A stretch of DNA of 58,557 nucleotides from Deltaproteobacteria bacterium (GTDB taxonomy: Bacteria > Desulfobacterota > DSM-4660 > Desulfatiglandales > Desulfatiglandaceae), in assembly GCA_021737785.1 (NCBI GenBank), contig JAIPDI010000034.1, positions 1-58,557 on the forward strand, written 5' to 3'. Positions 8,273 through 17,286 of the stretch are shown here, piece after piece; the first letter of the stretch is position 1; each line of letters begins with the position of its first letter. The translations under genes were made by a program, and so were the position numbers. The notes under the pieces were generated by a model. That model searched no databases. It saw only the letters and a program-made list of their open reading frames with translations, and had not been told where the DNA came from.

Positions 8273-9430
8273 ATGAGCAAGGCGATCTTCGAGGAATTTG
8301 ACGGCTATCAGGGGATTGCGGATGAGATCACATTCAGCAGGAAGCATGGGACAGACTATACCATCTACCGGGATTCGGTGAATCAGCAGATTAATCTGCT
8401 GCATCCCAGCCGCATGACCCTTCGCGTCTCGGACATCATTGATGAGACGCCGTCCACAAAGACACTCAGGTTGGTGTCTCAGGACGGGTACCTGCCTCCC
8501 TTCCTGGCCGGGCAGTATATCGCCCTCTTTCTGGATGCAAAAGGGGTGCGCACCAGCCGGCCCTATTCCATATCCTCCCCGCCCAACCAGACCGGCTATT
8601 ACGATATAACGGTCCGGCGTGTGGAAGCCGGCCGGGTGTCCACCTATCTCCTGGACGAGGTCGGCCGGGGGGACGCTTTGGAGAGTTCAGGCCCTGCGGG
8701 TCATTTCTATTTCAATCCCGTGTTTCACGACAGGACCATGGTCTGTCTTGCCGGCGGAAGCGGCATCACCCCGTTCATGAGCATGATCCGTGAGGTGGTT
8801 GAATGCGGTTTGGACAGAACCCTCTATCTTTTTCATGGAAGCAAGACCCTCGATGAGGCCATTTTTTATGATGAGTTGTGCGCCGTTTCCAAGCGGTTCG
8901 AGAATATCTTCTATGTGCCGGTGATTGAACATCCACCCGAAGGATATGAAGGCGCAAAAGGGCTGATGACCGGGACCCTCATACGGAAGACTCTCGGCGA
9001 TCCCCGGGAAAAAACATTCTATCTCTGCGGCCCTCAGGGAATGTATGATTTCTGCGTGCCCGAACTGGAAGTCCTCGACATCCCCCTGCGGAAAATCAGA
9101 AAGGAGGTCTACGGCCCCCCGGCCCGCATATGGGAGGACCCGGCATGGCCCCGGGAGATTCAGGCCGATGATCACTTCCGTGTCAGGGTGTCCGGGGCAG
9201 ACGCAATCCATGCCCGGGCCGGAGAACCCCTTCTGACGGCTCTGGAAAATGCCGGGTTAAGGGTCCCCGCTCTCTGCCGATCCGGTGAATGCAGCATGTG
9301 CCGCATCAAGATCCTCTCCGGCAAGGTCTTTCAGCCGGCAGGCGTGCCGGTTCGAAAATCAGACCGGCAGTTCCGCTATGTCCATGCGTGCGTTTCCTAC
9401 CCGCTGGAGGACTTGGAAATATTGGTATAA
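8273..9430 (+). CDS. FAD/NAD(P)-binding reductase with C-terminal 2Fe-2S ferredoxin domain
   Basis: A 385-residue electron-transfer protein. After about 45 novel residues comes a ferredoxin-NADP reductase module with the FAD motif RPYSIS near 100 and the NAD(P) motif GGSGITPFMSM near 165. A plant-type 2Fe-2S domain follows, its cysteines in CRSGECSMC plus a later HAC. It resembles reductases of multi-component oxygenases and of PaaE/CbrA type. Here the likely partner is the adjacent FAD oxidoreductase, which it would reduce or re-oxidise. AAGGAGAAACC precedes the ATG, 9 nt after the previous stop. It closes the catabolic row. Confidence 0.85.
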   Translation: MSKAIFEEFDGYQGIADEITFSRKHGTDYTIYRDSVNQQINLLHPSRMTLRVSDIIDETPSTKTLRLVSQDGYLPPFLAGQYIALFLDAKGVRTSRPYSISSPPNQTGYYDITVRRVEAGRVSTYLLDEVGRGDALESSGPAGHFYFNPVFHDRTMVCLAGGSGITPFMSMIREVVECGLDRTLYLFHGSKTLDEAIFYDELCAVSKRFENIFYVPVIEHPPEGYEGAKGLMTGTLIRKTLGDPREKTFYLCGPQGMYDFCVPELEVLDIPLRKIRKEVYGPPARIWEDPAWPREIQADDHFRVRVSGADAIHARAGEPLLTALENAGLRVPALCRSGECSMCRIKILSGKVFQPAGVPVRKSDRQFRYVHACVSYPLEDLEILV

Positions 9431-9490
9431 TCAGGCTATCTTTTTTCTTGCAGGGTCTCAGGGCGCGAAGATTTTTTGGTTTGCTGAGTG

Positions 9491-11842
9491 TCAACTCATG
9501 AGGTAAAAACCGAGGTTCTTTGCATAAGGAGGGGGGTTGTAAACTTCGGCATCAATTTGTTTGTTCTCCACCTTTCTGACCACGACCCGACGTTTCACCA
9601 GGGACCTTTTCGGATCATCCAGCCGGAACGACAGGTCAATAAACTCACCGATTCGAATTTGATGCCCCGATGTTATTGTAAAACCGATCTCGAGCAGGGA
9701 AATCCCTTCGACCCTCATCCGACCATGTGATTTTGAACTGAGTAATACGAATTCGCCGTCCAGCGATACCTTTTTATGATAGGGTTTCGCCCTTTCCGGC
9801 GCTTGTTTCTTCATCTCCTGCTCAAGAAGAGGTTGCAGGTTCTGTTCCAAATTTTCAACGGGTTCGTCTCTGGAGACCGCCTTGTCTCTGGCGAGTTTTT
9901 CTTCAAGAAAATGAATCAGCCCCCTGGCGTGATCTGTTTTCACGGAATGAACAAAGATGCTGATGGATACTTCAATATCACCTTTGAGCGTATCGAAGGT
10001 CTTGAGTATTCTCCATTTGGCCTGCGCGGCGGCTTCTCTGTCCGTCCCTGACAGGAGGACAATGAATTTATCTCCCTCGTATCGAAATATATCGTCCGTG
10101 CGCCGGAAGGTTTTTCTTAGAATGTCGGCAAGATGTTTCAGAACTCCATCAGCAGCCTGACGCCCTTTGATTTCATTAATTCGTTTGAATTTATCTATAT
10201 CAATGATCATTATGGAGGCATCAGGGCCGTATTGTTTCAACATTTTTTCCCTGTTGCCCAGTGCGCGCTCCAGACTGTATCTGTTTTTAAGGCCGGTTAG
10301 GGCGTCCAGTGTCGCCATCTTCTGGAGTGCCTGGTTAAAATAGGCCCTCTCAATGGCTATGGCCGCATACTCTGAAATCGACGCCAGCATATTCAACTCT
10401 TCGGGCGTGAACGCCTTTCCGTCTATTTTATCGATTAATTCAATGACCCCGAATATTTTATTTTCGCTCTTGAGCTGCGTTGCCATGTAAGACCGGATTT
10501 CCAAACCGTCATAGGGGGCCATGCGATTGCTCAGGCGGATGTCTCTTGAAACGTCTTCCACGATTAATGGGCTTCCTGTTTCCATGATATAGCCCACAAT
10601 CCCTTCTCCTCTGGGAAGTCTCACGCCCTCCAGTTTCTCTTTGTTTGCCCCCGCCGCAACAGTAAAAATCATGTCCCCGCTTTTCGGGTCTTTCAGTAAC
10701 AGGGACCAGTGCACAGGCTCAAAAATGCACCCGATCTGGAACATGACAATATCCAGCACCTCCTTGATGGTTTTTGCTTTTGCAAGGGGTTTGCCCAGTT
10801 CCAAGCCAAGATCGGAGGGAGTGACATTTTCAGTTGTCTGAAGAATCCCGTCCATTCCTACCGGGGGGGCATTATAAAAATATCTGGTATTTGCCCTGGA
10901 AAGTTTAAAATTCGTCCAGAGCAGATTTTCGTGGATTTGGTTAGGGGTTGGAAAAACAAACTGGTAAAACTCGGAAATACGTTCCACTTCCCTGTTCATG
11001 GCGCTGATGCAGTTAATGATATCAATCTGTTCAAAATCGATGAAATCCTCGACCTCAGGGGCCAGAATCGGGGGGCAGACCATGTCAAAGGATCCGATGC
11101 CCTGAGTCCAGCAGACGAAATTCGACAGGGAAGCAATGGATATCAACACCGCCTCTTCTTTGGAAAGATCCTCCGGTTGAAAGCGTTGATGATGGTATTT
11201 TACCGCCAGCACAATGGGTTCAGGCAATTTCCAGAGGGAACAGAAAAAGGCGCCTACATCGTCATGTCCAAGCCCAAGGATTTTTCGTTCCTGTTCAACG
11301 ATGTTGTCCTGAGAACCTGCAATCCCGTGAAGAAATTCTCCGTAATTCCGTTGGCCCTGAAGATCCAGAAATATCTTTCCCACGTCATGCAGAAGCCCCA
11401 CGATATAGGCTTCTTCAGGGCGTGAGTATTCAATTTTCTTTGCGATTTCCATGGCGAGCACCGCCACGGAAAGGGAATGACGCCAGAAATGGATCCTGTC
11501 AAACTCTCTTGATCTGCCTGATGCAAACAATCCCTGAAAAACAGTCATTCCGATAGAGAGTTTTCTGATCTCATCAAACCCCAGAAGGACAACTGCTTCA
11601 GGCAGCGCCGTTATCTTTCTTTGAAGACCGTAAATGGCTGAATTTACAACCTCCAATACCCTGGCCGCACAACCGGGATCGGATTCAACCACCCTTGAAA
11701 TATCCTCGATCAAAGTGGTTTCATCCCTGGACATTTCAAGCAGTTTTGCCGCTACCTGGGGAAAACTGGGCAGTTCCTTCCTGTCAAAGGTGAGGACCTT
11801 TCTGATGTCGGATGTAGAAGGAAGGGCTACTTTATCATTCAT
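9491..11842 (-). CDS. HDOD-GAF-GGDEF-PilZ-like signalling protein
   Basis: A 783-residue cytoplasmic protein with four modules. An HDOD domain (about 15-230) carries LPEAVVLLGFDEIRKLS and GLLHDVGKIF. A GAF domain follows (about 345-490). A diguanylate-cyclase fold (about 505-650) begins DALTGLKNR. The C-terminal 85 residues look like PilZ. The cyclase signature is degenerate: RYEGDKF replaces GG(D/E)EF, so synthesis of cyclic di-GMP is doubtful. The PilZ part (GISLLEIGF) lacks a clear RxxxR. The protein may therefore read or scaffold signals rather than make the messenger. It is transcribed alone, convergent with the catabolic row. Confidence 0.82.
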   Translation of the reverse strand: MNDKVALPSTSDIRKVLTFDRKELPSFPQVAAKLLEMSRDETTLIEDISRVVESDPGCAARVLEVVNSAIYGLQRKITALPEAVVLLGFDEIRKLSIGMTVFQGLFASGRSREFDRIHFWRHSLSVAVLAMEIAKKIEYSRPEEAYIVGLLHDVGKIFLDLQGQRNYGEFLHGIAGSQDNIVEQERKILGLGHDDVGAFFCSLWKLPEPIVLAVKYHHQRFQPEDLSKEEAVLISIASLSNFVCWTQGIGSFDMVCPPILAPEVEDFIDFEQIDIINCISAMNREVERISEFYQFVFPTPNQIHENLLWTNFKLSRANTRYFYNAPPVGMDGILQTTENVTPSDLGLELGKPLAKAKTIKEVLDIVMFQIGCIFEPVHWSLLLKDPKSGDMIFTVAAGANKEKLEGVRLPRGEGIVGYIMETGSPLIVEDVSRDIRLSNRMAPYDGLEIRSYMATQLKSENKIFGVIELIDKIDGKAFTPEELNMLASISEYAAIAIERAYFNQALQKMATLDALTGLKNRYSLERALGNREKMLKQYGPDASIMIIDIDKFKRINEIKGRQAADGVLKHLADILRKTFRRTDDIFRYEGDKFIVLLSGTDREAAAQAKWRILKTFDTLKGDIEVSISIFVHSVKTDHARGLIHFLEEKLARDKAVSRDEPVENLEQNLQPLLEQEMKKQAPERAKPYHKKVSLDGEFVLLSSKSHGRMRVEGISLLEIGFTITSGHQIRIGEFIDLSFRLDDPKRSLVKRRVVVRKVENKQIDAEVYNPPPYAKNLGFYLMS

Positions 11843-12330
11843 ATCTCGGTGGTGTCCCTGAAAAACGGATAAGCGATAGTGTAAGGTCGATACATCCGTG
11901 AATACCCTTGTGACTCCCGGTTGGAAAAAGCAGAAGGGGATCTTTTTCTGTTTGATACCACGAATGAAACGCTTATACCACTATTTTTCAGCAATACCCA
12001 GTTTGAACCTGTTCCCCATGAATTAAAGAAATGCAAATTTTCCTTTAATTGTAAATAGATAGATCAATATTCATGGGTGGAGAGGGCGGGAGATGGTTTA
12101 GGAACCGTCGCAATAAATAGATTTCTTATTAATTTCAAAGGCTTAACCCTGAACGTCCTTCCGGACTGTTGGGCGCCCCCTTTCCCGGCTCACCAGTTAA
12201 ACTGAACGTACCACCGCACATCTTTCCAACGCGATTGCCGACACTACTTTGAAATCGAGCGTCTGCACGGCGAAAAGGGGGTTCGCCCGGATCCGGCCAT
12301 CAGATCCCCCGCCATCCATGTCGCAGGTCC
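11843..12330. other. Gene-free stretch between signalling protein and glycosyltransferase
   Basis: No confident coding sequence. The minus-strand frame just before 12200 ends RWKDVRWYVQFNW, the kind of aromatic C-terminus seen in outer-membrane barrels. It is interrupted by stops within a few codons, so at most it is a tiny porin remnant. The rest holds AT-rich DNA (12030-12130), probably promoter DNA of the signalling gene. Confidence 0.4.
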
Positions 12331-13725
12331 TTAGGCCTGACTGGCCGGGGGGATAAGCGTCGGCGGGGGGGTGGGCCTGGCAATCTCCGGCAGTCCCCGG
12401 GTCAGCCAACCCGATCTGGGCGCAGTAACCAGCCCCCAGAAAGAAATCCAGGAAAGACCGAACAGCCAGAAAAACGAAAACGGGATGGCCCACCGCCACC
12501 CGAACCATCCGCCATAACGGAGCTGATGGACCACCGCCGGCAATATGGCGGCCGTGAAACAGCCGACACCGATGGCGATGAACGTCATGAACGGGGACAG
12601 GACCATCTGGACCATGAGGCCGGCCTTAAAGGCTTCTCCCAGTGCCATACGAAGGATCTGGGCAGCACTGAACAGCCGAACCCACCCACTCCCGCCATGA
12701 CCGACACGGAAGCGTTTTACCAAAAAAGAAATCATTGCCAGGTTTTCACGTACATTGCTCCGCGCCCACCGGACCAGCATTCGTCGAAGTCCTCCGTAGG
12801 TGACCGGAATTTTCGTCAACACCACCGCGTTCCGCTGATATACTACGCGGTATCCGCAGCCCAGAATCAGGTTGGTAAGGGCGCGGTCTTCGCCGATATT
12901 GGCCCGTGCCCCCATGAAGGTTTGATTGGCCCAGTCGAACAGATGCGGCTCAATGACCGCCGCCCGATAGGCAGAAAGGGCGCCGGGTGTACAGAACACC
13001 CCGCCATAGACGCTCTGACCGCGACGGATAAAATCAAAGGAAGTGGTGAAGGAGACGTCCATCATTTTGGGGATGGCCCCATCTGCCAGATTAAGTACCC
13101 GGACGTTACCGGCCACTGCACCCACCCGTTGATCCCTGACCAGAGGGCTGACCAGATGGCTGAGGGTATCGGGCAATACCTCGGAATCCGAATCGATCGT
13201 TACAAGAAAATCTCCTTCGGCCTGCACGAAGGCGGTCAGGAGCGCATGCCGTTTACCCCGGTTCACGGGATTCCGAATCAACTGAATGCGTCCTCCGAAC
13301 TCATGATTCGCCCGGGTCATCCATGACCACGTATCGTCCTGGGATCCGTCATCCACGCAAATGACCTCCATCTTATTCCTGGGATAGCGGCTGGCCATGA
13401 TGGAACGGACCGTATGGAGAACTTGCACCCCTTCGTTAAAGGCCGGGATGATCACCGTAATGAAAGGGATATCTCTGTCGTTTACCGGCAAATAGGGATG
13501 ATAACAGCAGGCAAAGACGATGCGACAACCCAGTGTGAAAAGCGCCGTTAAAGACAATACTATGGCCAGGGGATTTTTGGAAGACAGGATCTGTAACGCG
13601 CTTAAGTACTTTAAATCAGCCGACAGGTTTAGCTGCCAGCCCGCAATCCCGACCACCGACGCAAGCGCGCAGGCCAGCAGCCAGGGATAATATGCATCGG
13701 CGTTGAACTTATAGAAGGTATTCAT
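12331..13725 (-). CDS. Membrane glycosyltransferase family 2 (hyaluronan/cellulose synthase-like)
   Basis: A 464-residue processive-type GT2 enzyme. Two N-terminal hydrophobic segments (about 15-35 and 52-72) precede the GT-A domain. Its motifs are VIIPAFNEG, CVDDGSQDD, the metal-binding TIDSDSEV, the acceptor motif GEDRALT and a shortened RMLVRWARS in place of QxxRW. At least three membrane helices follow. This order matches NodC/hyaluronan synthase-like polymerases that push a polysaccharide across the inner membrane. The C-terminal tail is Pro-rich. No partner export or modifying genes flank it, which is unusual for a capsule or matrix polymer. Start ATG follows ATGAGGAACGCTG. The product sugar cannot be told. 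Confidence 0.82.
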   Translation of the reverse strand: MNTFYKFNADAYYPWLLACALASVVGIAGWQLNLSADLKYLSALQILSSKNPLAIVLSLTALFTLGCRIVFACCYHPYLPVNDRDIPFITVIIPAFNEGVQVLHTVRSIMASRYPRNKMEVICVDDGSQDDTWSWMTRANHEFGGRIQLIRNPVNRGKRHALLTAFVQAEGDFLVTIDSDSEVLPDTLSHLVSPLVRDQRVGAVAGNVRVLNLADGAIPKMMDVSFTTSFDFIRRGQSVYGGVFCTPGALSAYRAAVIEPHLFDWANQTFMGARANIGEDRALTNLILGCGYRVVYQRNAVVLTKIPVTYGGLRRMLVRWARSNVRENLAMISFLVKRFRVGHGGSGWVRLFSAAQILRMALGEAFKAGLMVQMVLSPFMTFIAIGVGCFTAAILPAVVHQLRYGGWFGWRWAIPFSFFWLFGLSWISFWGLVTAPRSGWLTRGLPEIARPTPPPTLIPPASQA

Positions 13726-14460
13726 CAGCGTTCCTCATAGATACATGATCTAAATTGTTTATCGCTTCCAGACTGAAAGACGGTGGTGCCCCTTTCCAGG
13801 GCTCTGGCCTTAATGCCATAAGCATGCCAGAGAGGTTTTCTTATGAAAGTGCGGAGGTGCGCTCGGTCTGATTGAGAAAGAAGTGGAAAGAAAGGGATTC
13901 GCTCCTATTCAAGGGCCAAAGAGTGGCGAAAACGGAGGAGAAAGCAGGAATTCCCAAATCCGATTCCTGTGTAACAGGAATTCCCTGTTCCGCTTTGGCA
14001 GGGATTTTGATACAGGCCATTCATGTGATGCTGAATGGAGAAATACTTGATGCCTGGAATCCGGTAAGGACTTCAAGGATATGGTATTTTTCGATGAGGA
14101 GAGAGCAAACAGATCAAGAAATGGCAAGCGTGGGGAGAGAGTGCCTCCCCACGCTCCAGTATGCGGAATTGACAGTTCCGAATTTACCCTGCGCCGGGAA
14201 GACAACAGCGCTGCATCGCTCTCCTCAAATTGATAATCCGCCGGATTCCGGCCAAACGATTTTTCTATTATTTGTCTCACCCGGAGCAGGGTTAACATAC
14301 AAATAGGATCGCAGGAGGTCGAACGTCCTCCCTAAAAAAGTTTTCAGGAATCTGCGGATTTTCTTTTCCCCTAACCCGAATCCTTTTTCCTTGACTCGCA
14401 GGCCTTATTTCCCTATAGTCCCTGCCTGAAAAAGGACTTTCGGCCCCATGCCCTGCAGCC
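13726..14460. other. Long gene-free stretch
   Basis: About 735 bp without a supportable gene. A plus-strand frame at 13872-14306 has no ribosome binding site and looks like chance. The DNA contains TTCCGAT-like words (around 13960-14010 and 14175) and a GGAGG/CCTCC hairpin near 14310-14332. The latter is followed by A residues rather than T, so it is not a plus-strand terminator. Confidence 0.4.
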
Positions 14461-14566
14461 GGCGTAAACGATCACTTCGTCCCCAAGAAGTGTTGAGCCG
14501 ATAAAAGAGAGATAGACCGGCCGGATGAACTCCGGTCAACGCCTGTTTCGGTTACAGGCGCTTTCT
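14461..14566 (+). promoter_or_regulatory. Structured leader RNA with mutually exclusive terminator (possible riboswitch)
   Basis: The RNA can fold as a three-stem junction. The closing stem is GGCGT (14461-14465) with ACGCC (14539-14543). One inner hairpin is CACTTC/GAAGTG (14473-14478/14487-14492) and the other GACCGG/CCGGTC (14515-14520/14532-14537). The 3' strand of the closing stem overlaps a second hairpin, CGCCTGT/ACAGGCG (14540-14546/14554-14560), followed by CTTTCTTTG. The two folds exclude each other, the layout of a transcription-attenuating riboswitch. The flavodoxin-like gene starts 57 nt downstream. I do not recognise the class. Confidence 0.5.
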
Positions 14567-14622
14567 TTGTCATAGCAGGTGGATGGTTATATCTTTTGAT
14601 TCTCAATCCTGGAGGGGACCCT

Positions 14623-15123
14623 ATGAAGGTATTGGTCACGTATTTTTCCGAAACAGGGAATACTGAAAAGCTGGCAAAGGCCGTTTTCGAGGCGGTCGAG
14701 TCGTCTAAAAAGGAGATCCTGCCCGTTCAAGAGGTGACCGGAATTGACGGTTATGACGTCATTTTCATCGGGTTTCCGGTCCATTCCCACAATGTGCCCG
14801 GCAAGGTTGAAGCCTTGGTGAAAAAGCTCCCCGAGGGACAGAAGGTAGCCTATTTTGCCACGCACGGATCCCTGAGGGGAGGAGAGCTGGCGGTTACCGC
14901 TTTTTATCACGCCTTAAACCTGGCGAAGAATGCGGTAATTTTGGGAACGTTCGGCTGCCGGGGAAAGGTTAAACAGCAGATCATCGATGCCCTCATGGAA
15001 AAGCTTGAGCACCGGGCCTGGGCCCAGGAGGCCCAAAGCGCTACGGGTCACCCGGACGAGGCCGACCTTGAAGATGCACGGGATTGGGTAGAGAGAATGA
15101 TCATCAAGGCCCGTGCCCGCTAA
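14623..15123 (+). CDS. Flavodoxin-like protein
   Basis: A 166-residue flavodoxin-fold protein. The FMN phosphate loop is clear (YFSETGNTEKLA, residues 6-17), and later flavodoxin features FIGFPVHSH and FATHGSLRGGE follow. It is close to the flavodoxin family of anaerobes that transfers low-potential electrons or acts as a small NAD(P)H-type reductase. The ATG at 14623 follows CTGGAGGGGACCCT; an upstream in-frame ATG at 14596 has no such site. It sits behind a leader with attenuator features and converges with the aldehyde ferredoxin oxidoreductase gene, a possible but unproven electron partner. Confidence 0.8.
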   Translation: MKVLVTYFSETGNTEKLAKAVFEAVESSKKEILPVQEVTGIDGYDVIFIGFPVHSHNVPGKVEALVKKLPEGQKVAYFATHGSLRGGELAVTAFYHALNLAKNAVILGTFGCRGKVKQQIIDALMEKLEHRAWAQEAQSATGHPDEADLEDARDWVERMIIKARAR

Positions 15124-15166
15124 GTAGATCCGTCTTTATCAGAAAAACGATCCGATAAACAGCCCC

Positions 15167-16951
15167 TCAGGGACGATCCGTCGTTCCAGGGGGGACCCCG
15201 TCCTCATTCCACCCTCTCTCCCTGTAGTAATCCGTCAGGAGGCGGTCCATCTCCTCCTCGGTGATGATCTTCTGCGTTTCGGGGAGGACCTCCGTGCAAA
15301 ACCGCCTGGGAAGCCTGTCTCCTTCGGCCGTAAGTCCCTCCCGGATATTGAAGCGCCGGGTTGCGCTGCTGATGTTTTGGGCGATACCTCTCATCTCTTC
15401 CACATTCAATGCACGGCCTGTGACCGCCCGGATGAGGAAGGACAATTCTTCCCAGGGATAGAGATCGCGATAGAACCGGCAGACGATCAGGGTGTCCATA
15501 ATGATCAGCCGGTCTTCCCATTCGGCAAAGAGCGCGGCCTTGCCATCGATCTCATCCGGGTCGATAATTCCAGAGAGTTCCGGTTTGTAAAAAGTGGCCC
15601 GCAGATGGCACGCCCCCCGGGGGGAACTGCCGTAGGCAAGCCCCATCCCTTTGAGGACCCGGGGGTCGTATCCCGGAGGTTCCATCCCCTTGATGTGGAT
15701 CGCCTGATCCTCCATCCCCCATTCCCTTGCCGCGGTCTTGATCCCTCGTGAAAGGAGGTCACCGATTCCTCGTCGATAGGCCATATCCTTCAGGAGTCGG
15801 GCGATCTTATCCGGTTCATTGTAGTCGATGTCATAGTCGATCCGACCCTGCCGTGCCGCCTCTATGGCAAAGGCCGCCAGGTTGCCTGCACTGATGGTAT
15901 CCATGCCCAGCCGGTCGCAGATATCATTGAGATGGGCGATTTCCTCGATGCTGTCGACTTCGCAGAGACCGCCGAAGGCATAGATGGTTTCATATTCCGG
16001 ACCTTCGATTTTGAGACCCTGGTGGCGGCCCTCTCTGACCACCGAGAGCCTCCCGCAGGCAATAAAGCATTTGAGGCATGCGTTAGGCGTCACATGAAGG
16101 CGTTTGTGAAAGGCATCGGCGTTGATACTCTCCCTGTGGGCGGCTTCTCCTTTGTGCCAGTAACGGGTCGGAAAGCTGCCCACACGGCTCATGGTATCCA
16201 CCATCATGGGCGTCCCCTTAGTCTTGTAGGCCAGGACTCCCGGATCATCCTTCGCCTTCCGGCCGAGATCCTTTGCATATTGCCGGACACGTTCCGGATC
16301 TGCCGTTTCTTTCTTCTGATTTCCCCAAAAAGCGATGCCTTTAATCTTTTTGGATCCGAGAACCGCGCCCACTCCGGTGCGGCCGGCGCTACGCCAGTAA
16401 TCGTTTTCAATCACTGAAAAGAGCACGCCGTTCTCTCCCGCCGGTCCTATACAAACGACCCCGCATCTCTGTGCATTCTTTCGATTTTTCCGGATCCACG
16501 CCTTGATCTTATCTTCGGTTTCAAAGGTATCGAGTCCCCAGAGGTCCCGGGCATCATGAAAAAATGTGCCGTGATCCGAGACCTCCAACCAGCAGGGGTC
16601 TTGGGATGCGCCGTGGAGCATGACCGCATCAAATCCGGTCTTGGATATGTAATCGCCCACGGTTCCCCCTGAATAGGATTCCGAGTAAAATCCCGTCTGG
16701 GGAGATTTGGTGTAAATCCCGTAACGGCAGGACCCCCAAACGGGTGTTCCGGATACAGGGCCGGTGGCCAGAATCAGATGATTTTCCGGGCTCATCGGGT
16801 CCACCCCTGTGGGGTTGTTCTCCAGAAGGAGATGGGTGGCGAGGCCCTTTCCCCCCAAGAATTTTTCAAGGATATCTTCGGATATGGGCTCGATCTGTTG
16901 GCCGTGACCGCTAAGGTCGAGTTTCAGGATTTGGTTGTAAAAGCCTTTCAT
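15167..16951 (-). CDS. Aldehyde ferredoxin oxidoreductase (tungsten pterin enzyme)
   Basis: A 594-residue member of the AOR family, which oxidises aldehydes to acids with ferredoxin using a tungsten bis-pterin and one 4Fe-4S cluster. The N-terminal beta domain (about 1-205) contains GGKGLAT and SGTPVWGSCRYG. The cluster cysteines are in ACLKCFIAC near residue 290, with the distal cysteine in VCRFYRD near 500. The length is normal. SD-like GGGAGC precedes the ATG. It lies alone on the minus strand, its upstream region occupied by the second REP-like unit and a 14-bp palindrome. Possible substrates are aldehydes from amino-acid or fatty-acid breakdown; the sequence does not decide. Confidence 0.9.
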   Translation of the reverse strand: MKGFYNQILKLDLSGHGQQIEPISEDILEKFLGGKGLATHLLLENNPTGVDPMSPENHLILATGPVSGTPVWGSCRYGIYTKSPQTGFYSESYSGGTVGDYISKTGFDAVMLHGASQDPCWLEVSDHGTFFHDARDLWGLDTFETEDKIKAWIRKNRKNAQRCGVVCIGPAGENGVLFSVIENDYWRSAGRTGVGAVLGSKKIKGIAFWGNQKKETADPERVRQYAKDLGRKAKDDPGVLAYKTKGTPMMVDTMSRVGSFPTRYWHKGEAAHRESINADAFHKRLHVTPNACLKCFIACGRLSVVREGRHQGLKIEGPEYETIYAFGGLCEVDSIEEIAHLNDICDRLGMDTISAGNLAAFAIEAARQGRIDYDIDYNEPDKIARLLKDMAYRRGIGDLLSRGIKTAAREWGMEDQAIHIKGMEPPGYDPRVLKGMGLAYGSSPRGACHLRATFYKPELSGIIDPDEIDGKAALFAEWEDRLIIMDTLIVCRFYRDLYPWEELSFLIRAVTGRALNVEEMRGIAQNISSATRRFNIREGLTAEGDRLPRRFCTEVLPETQKIITEEEMDRLLTDYYRERGWNEDGVPPGTTDRP

Positions 16952-16989
16952 GGTGTCTGCTCCCGTACCAAGTACATATTCGGGTCCGA

Positions 16990-17083
16990 TGGGGGCGCCC
17001 CCACGAGATCATTGCACTGCGTTATTAGGCCCTTGCGTCCTCTGGGACTTGGGTGAAACCTGTTTGGTTGCGGCTGTCAGGCC
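16990..17083. repeat. 14-bp palindrome plus REP-like repeat copy 2
   Basis: TGGGGGCGCCCCCA (16990-17003) is a perfect palindrome. The 32-bp unit at 17052-17083 matches 161-192 except for one base. Both lie directly upstream of the aldehyde oxidoreductase gene. The gap 16952-17286 contains no supportable gene. Confidence 0.55.
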
Positions 17084-17286
17084 AGCTTCGTATAGGTATG
17101 CCGCAGATAGGCGAATATCACAAGGAAAAAAATTTAAAAGGCATTGAACTTAGGGATGAAAAATCAGAGGCTTTGCTCGACGGGGATAATGGATCCGGCT
17201 GAAATGGCATTAAAGAACATCCGATGAACACAATGTTGAAAGATGAAATAACAGACAGAGCAGGGGGCCGGCTACTGCAATTATTA

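Noticed and set aside
12197-12330. Frame ending VRWYVQFNW, like a porin C-terminus
   Set aside because: Stops occur within a few codons upstream, so it is at most a tiny remnant and not a gene.
13872-14306. 144-codon plus-strand frame
   Set aside because: No ribosome binding site, no family resemblance and irregular composition in an otherwise gene-free stretch.
14310-14345. GGAGG/CCTCC hairpin followed by CTAAAAAAG as terminator
   Set aside because: On the plus strand the tail is A-rich, not T-rich, so it would not terminate plus-strand transcription.
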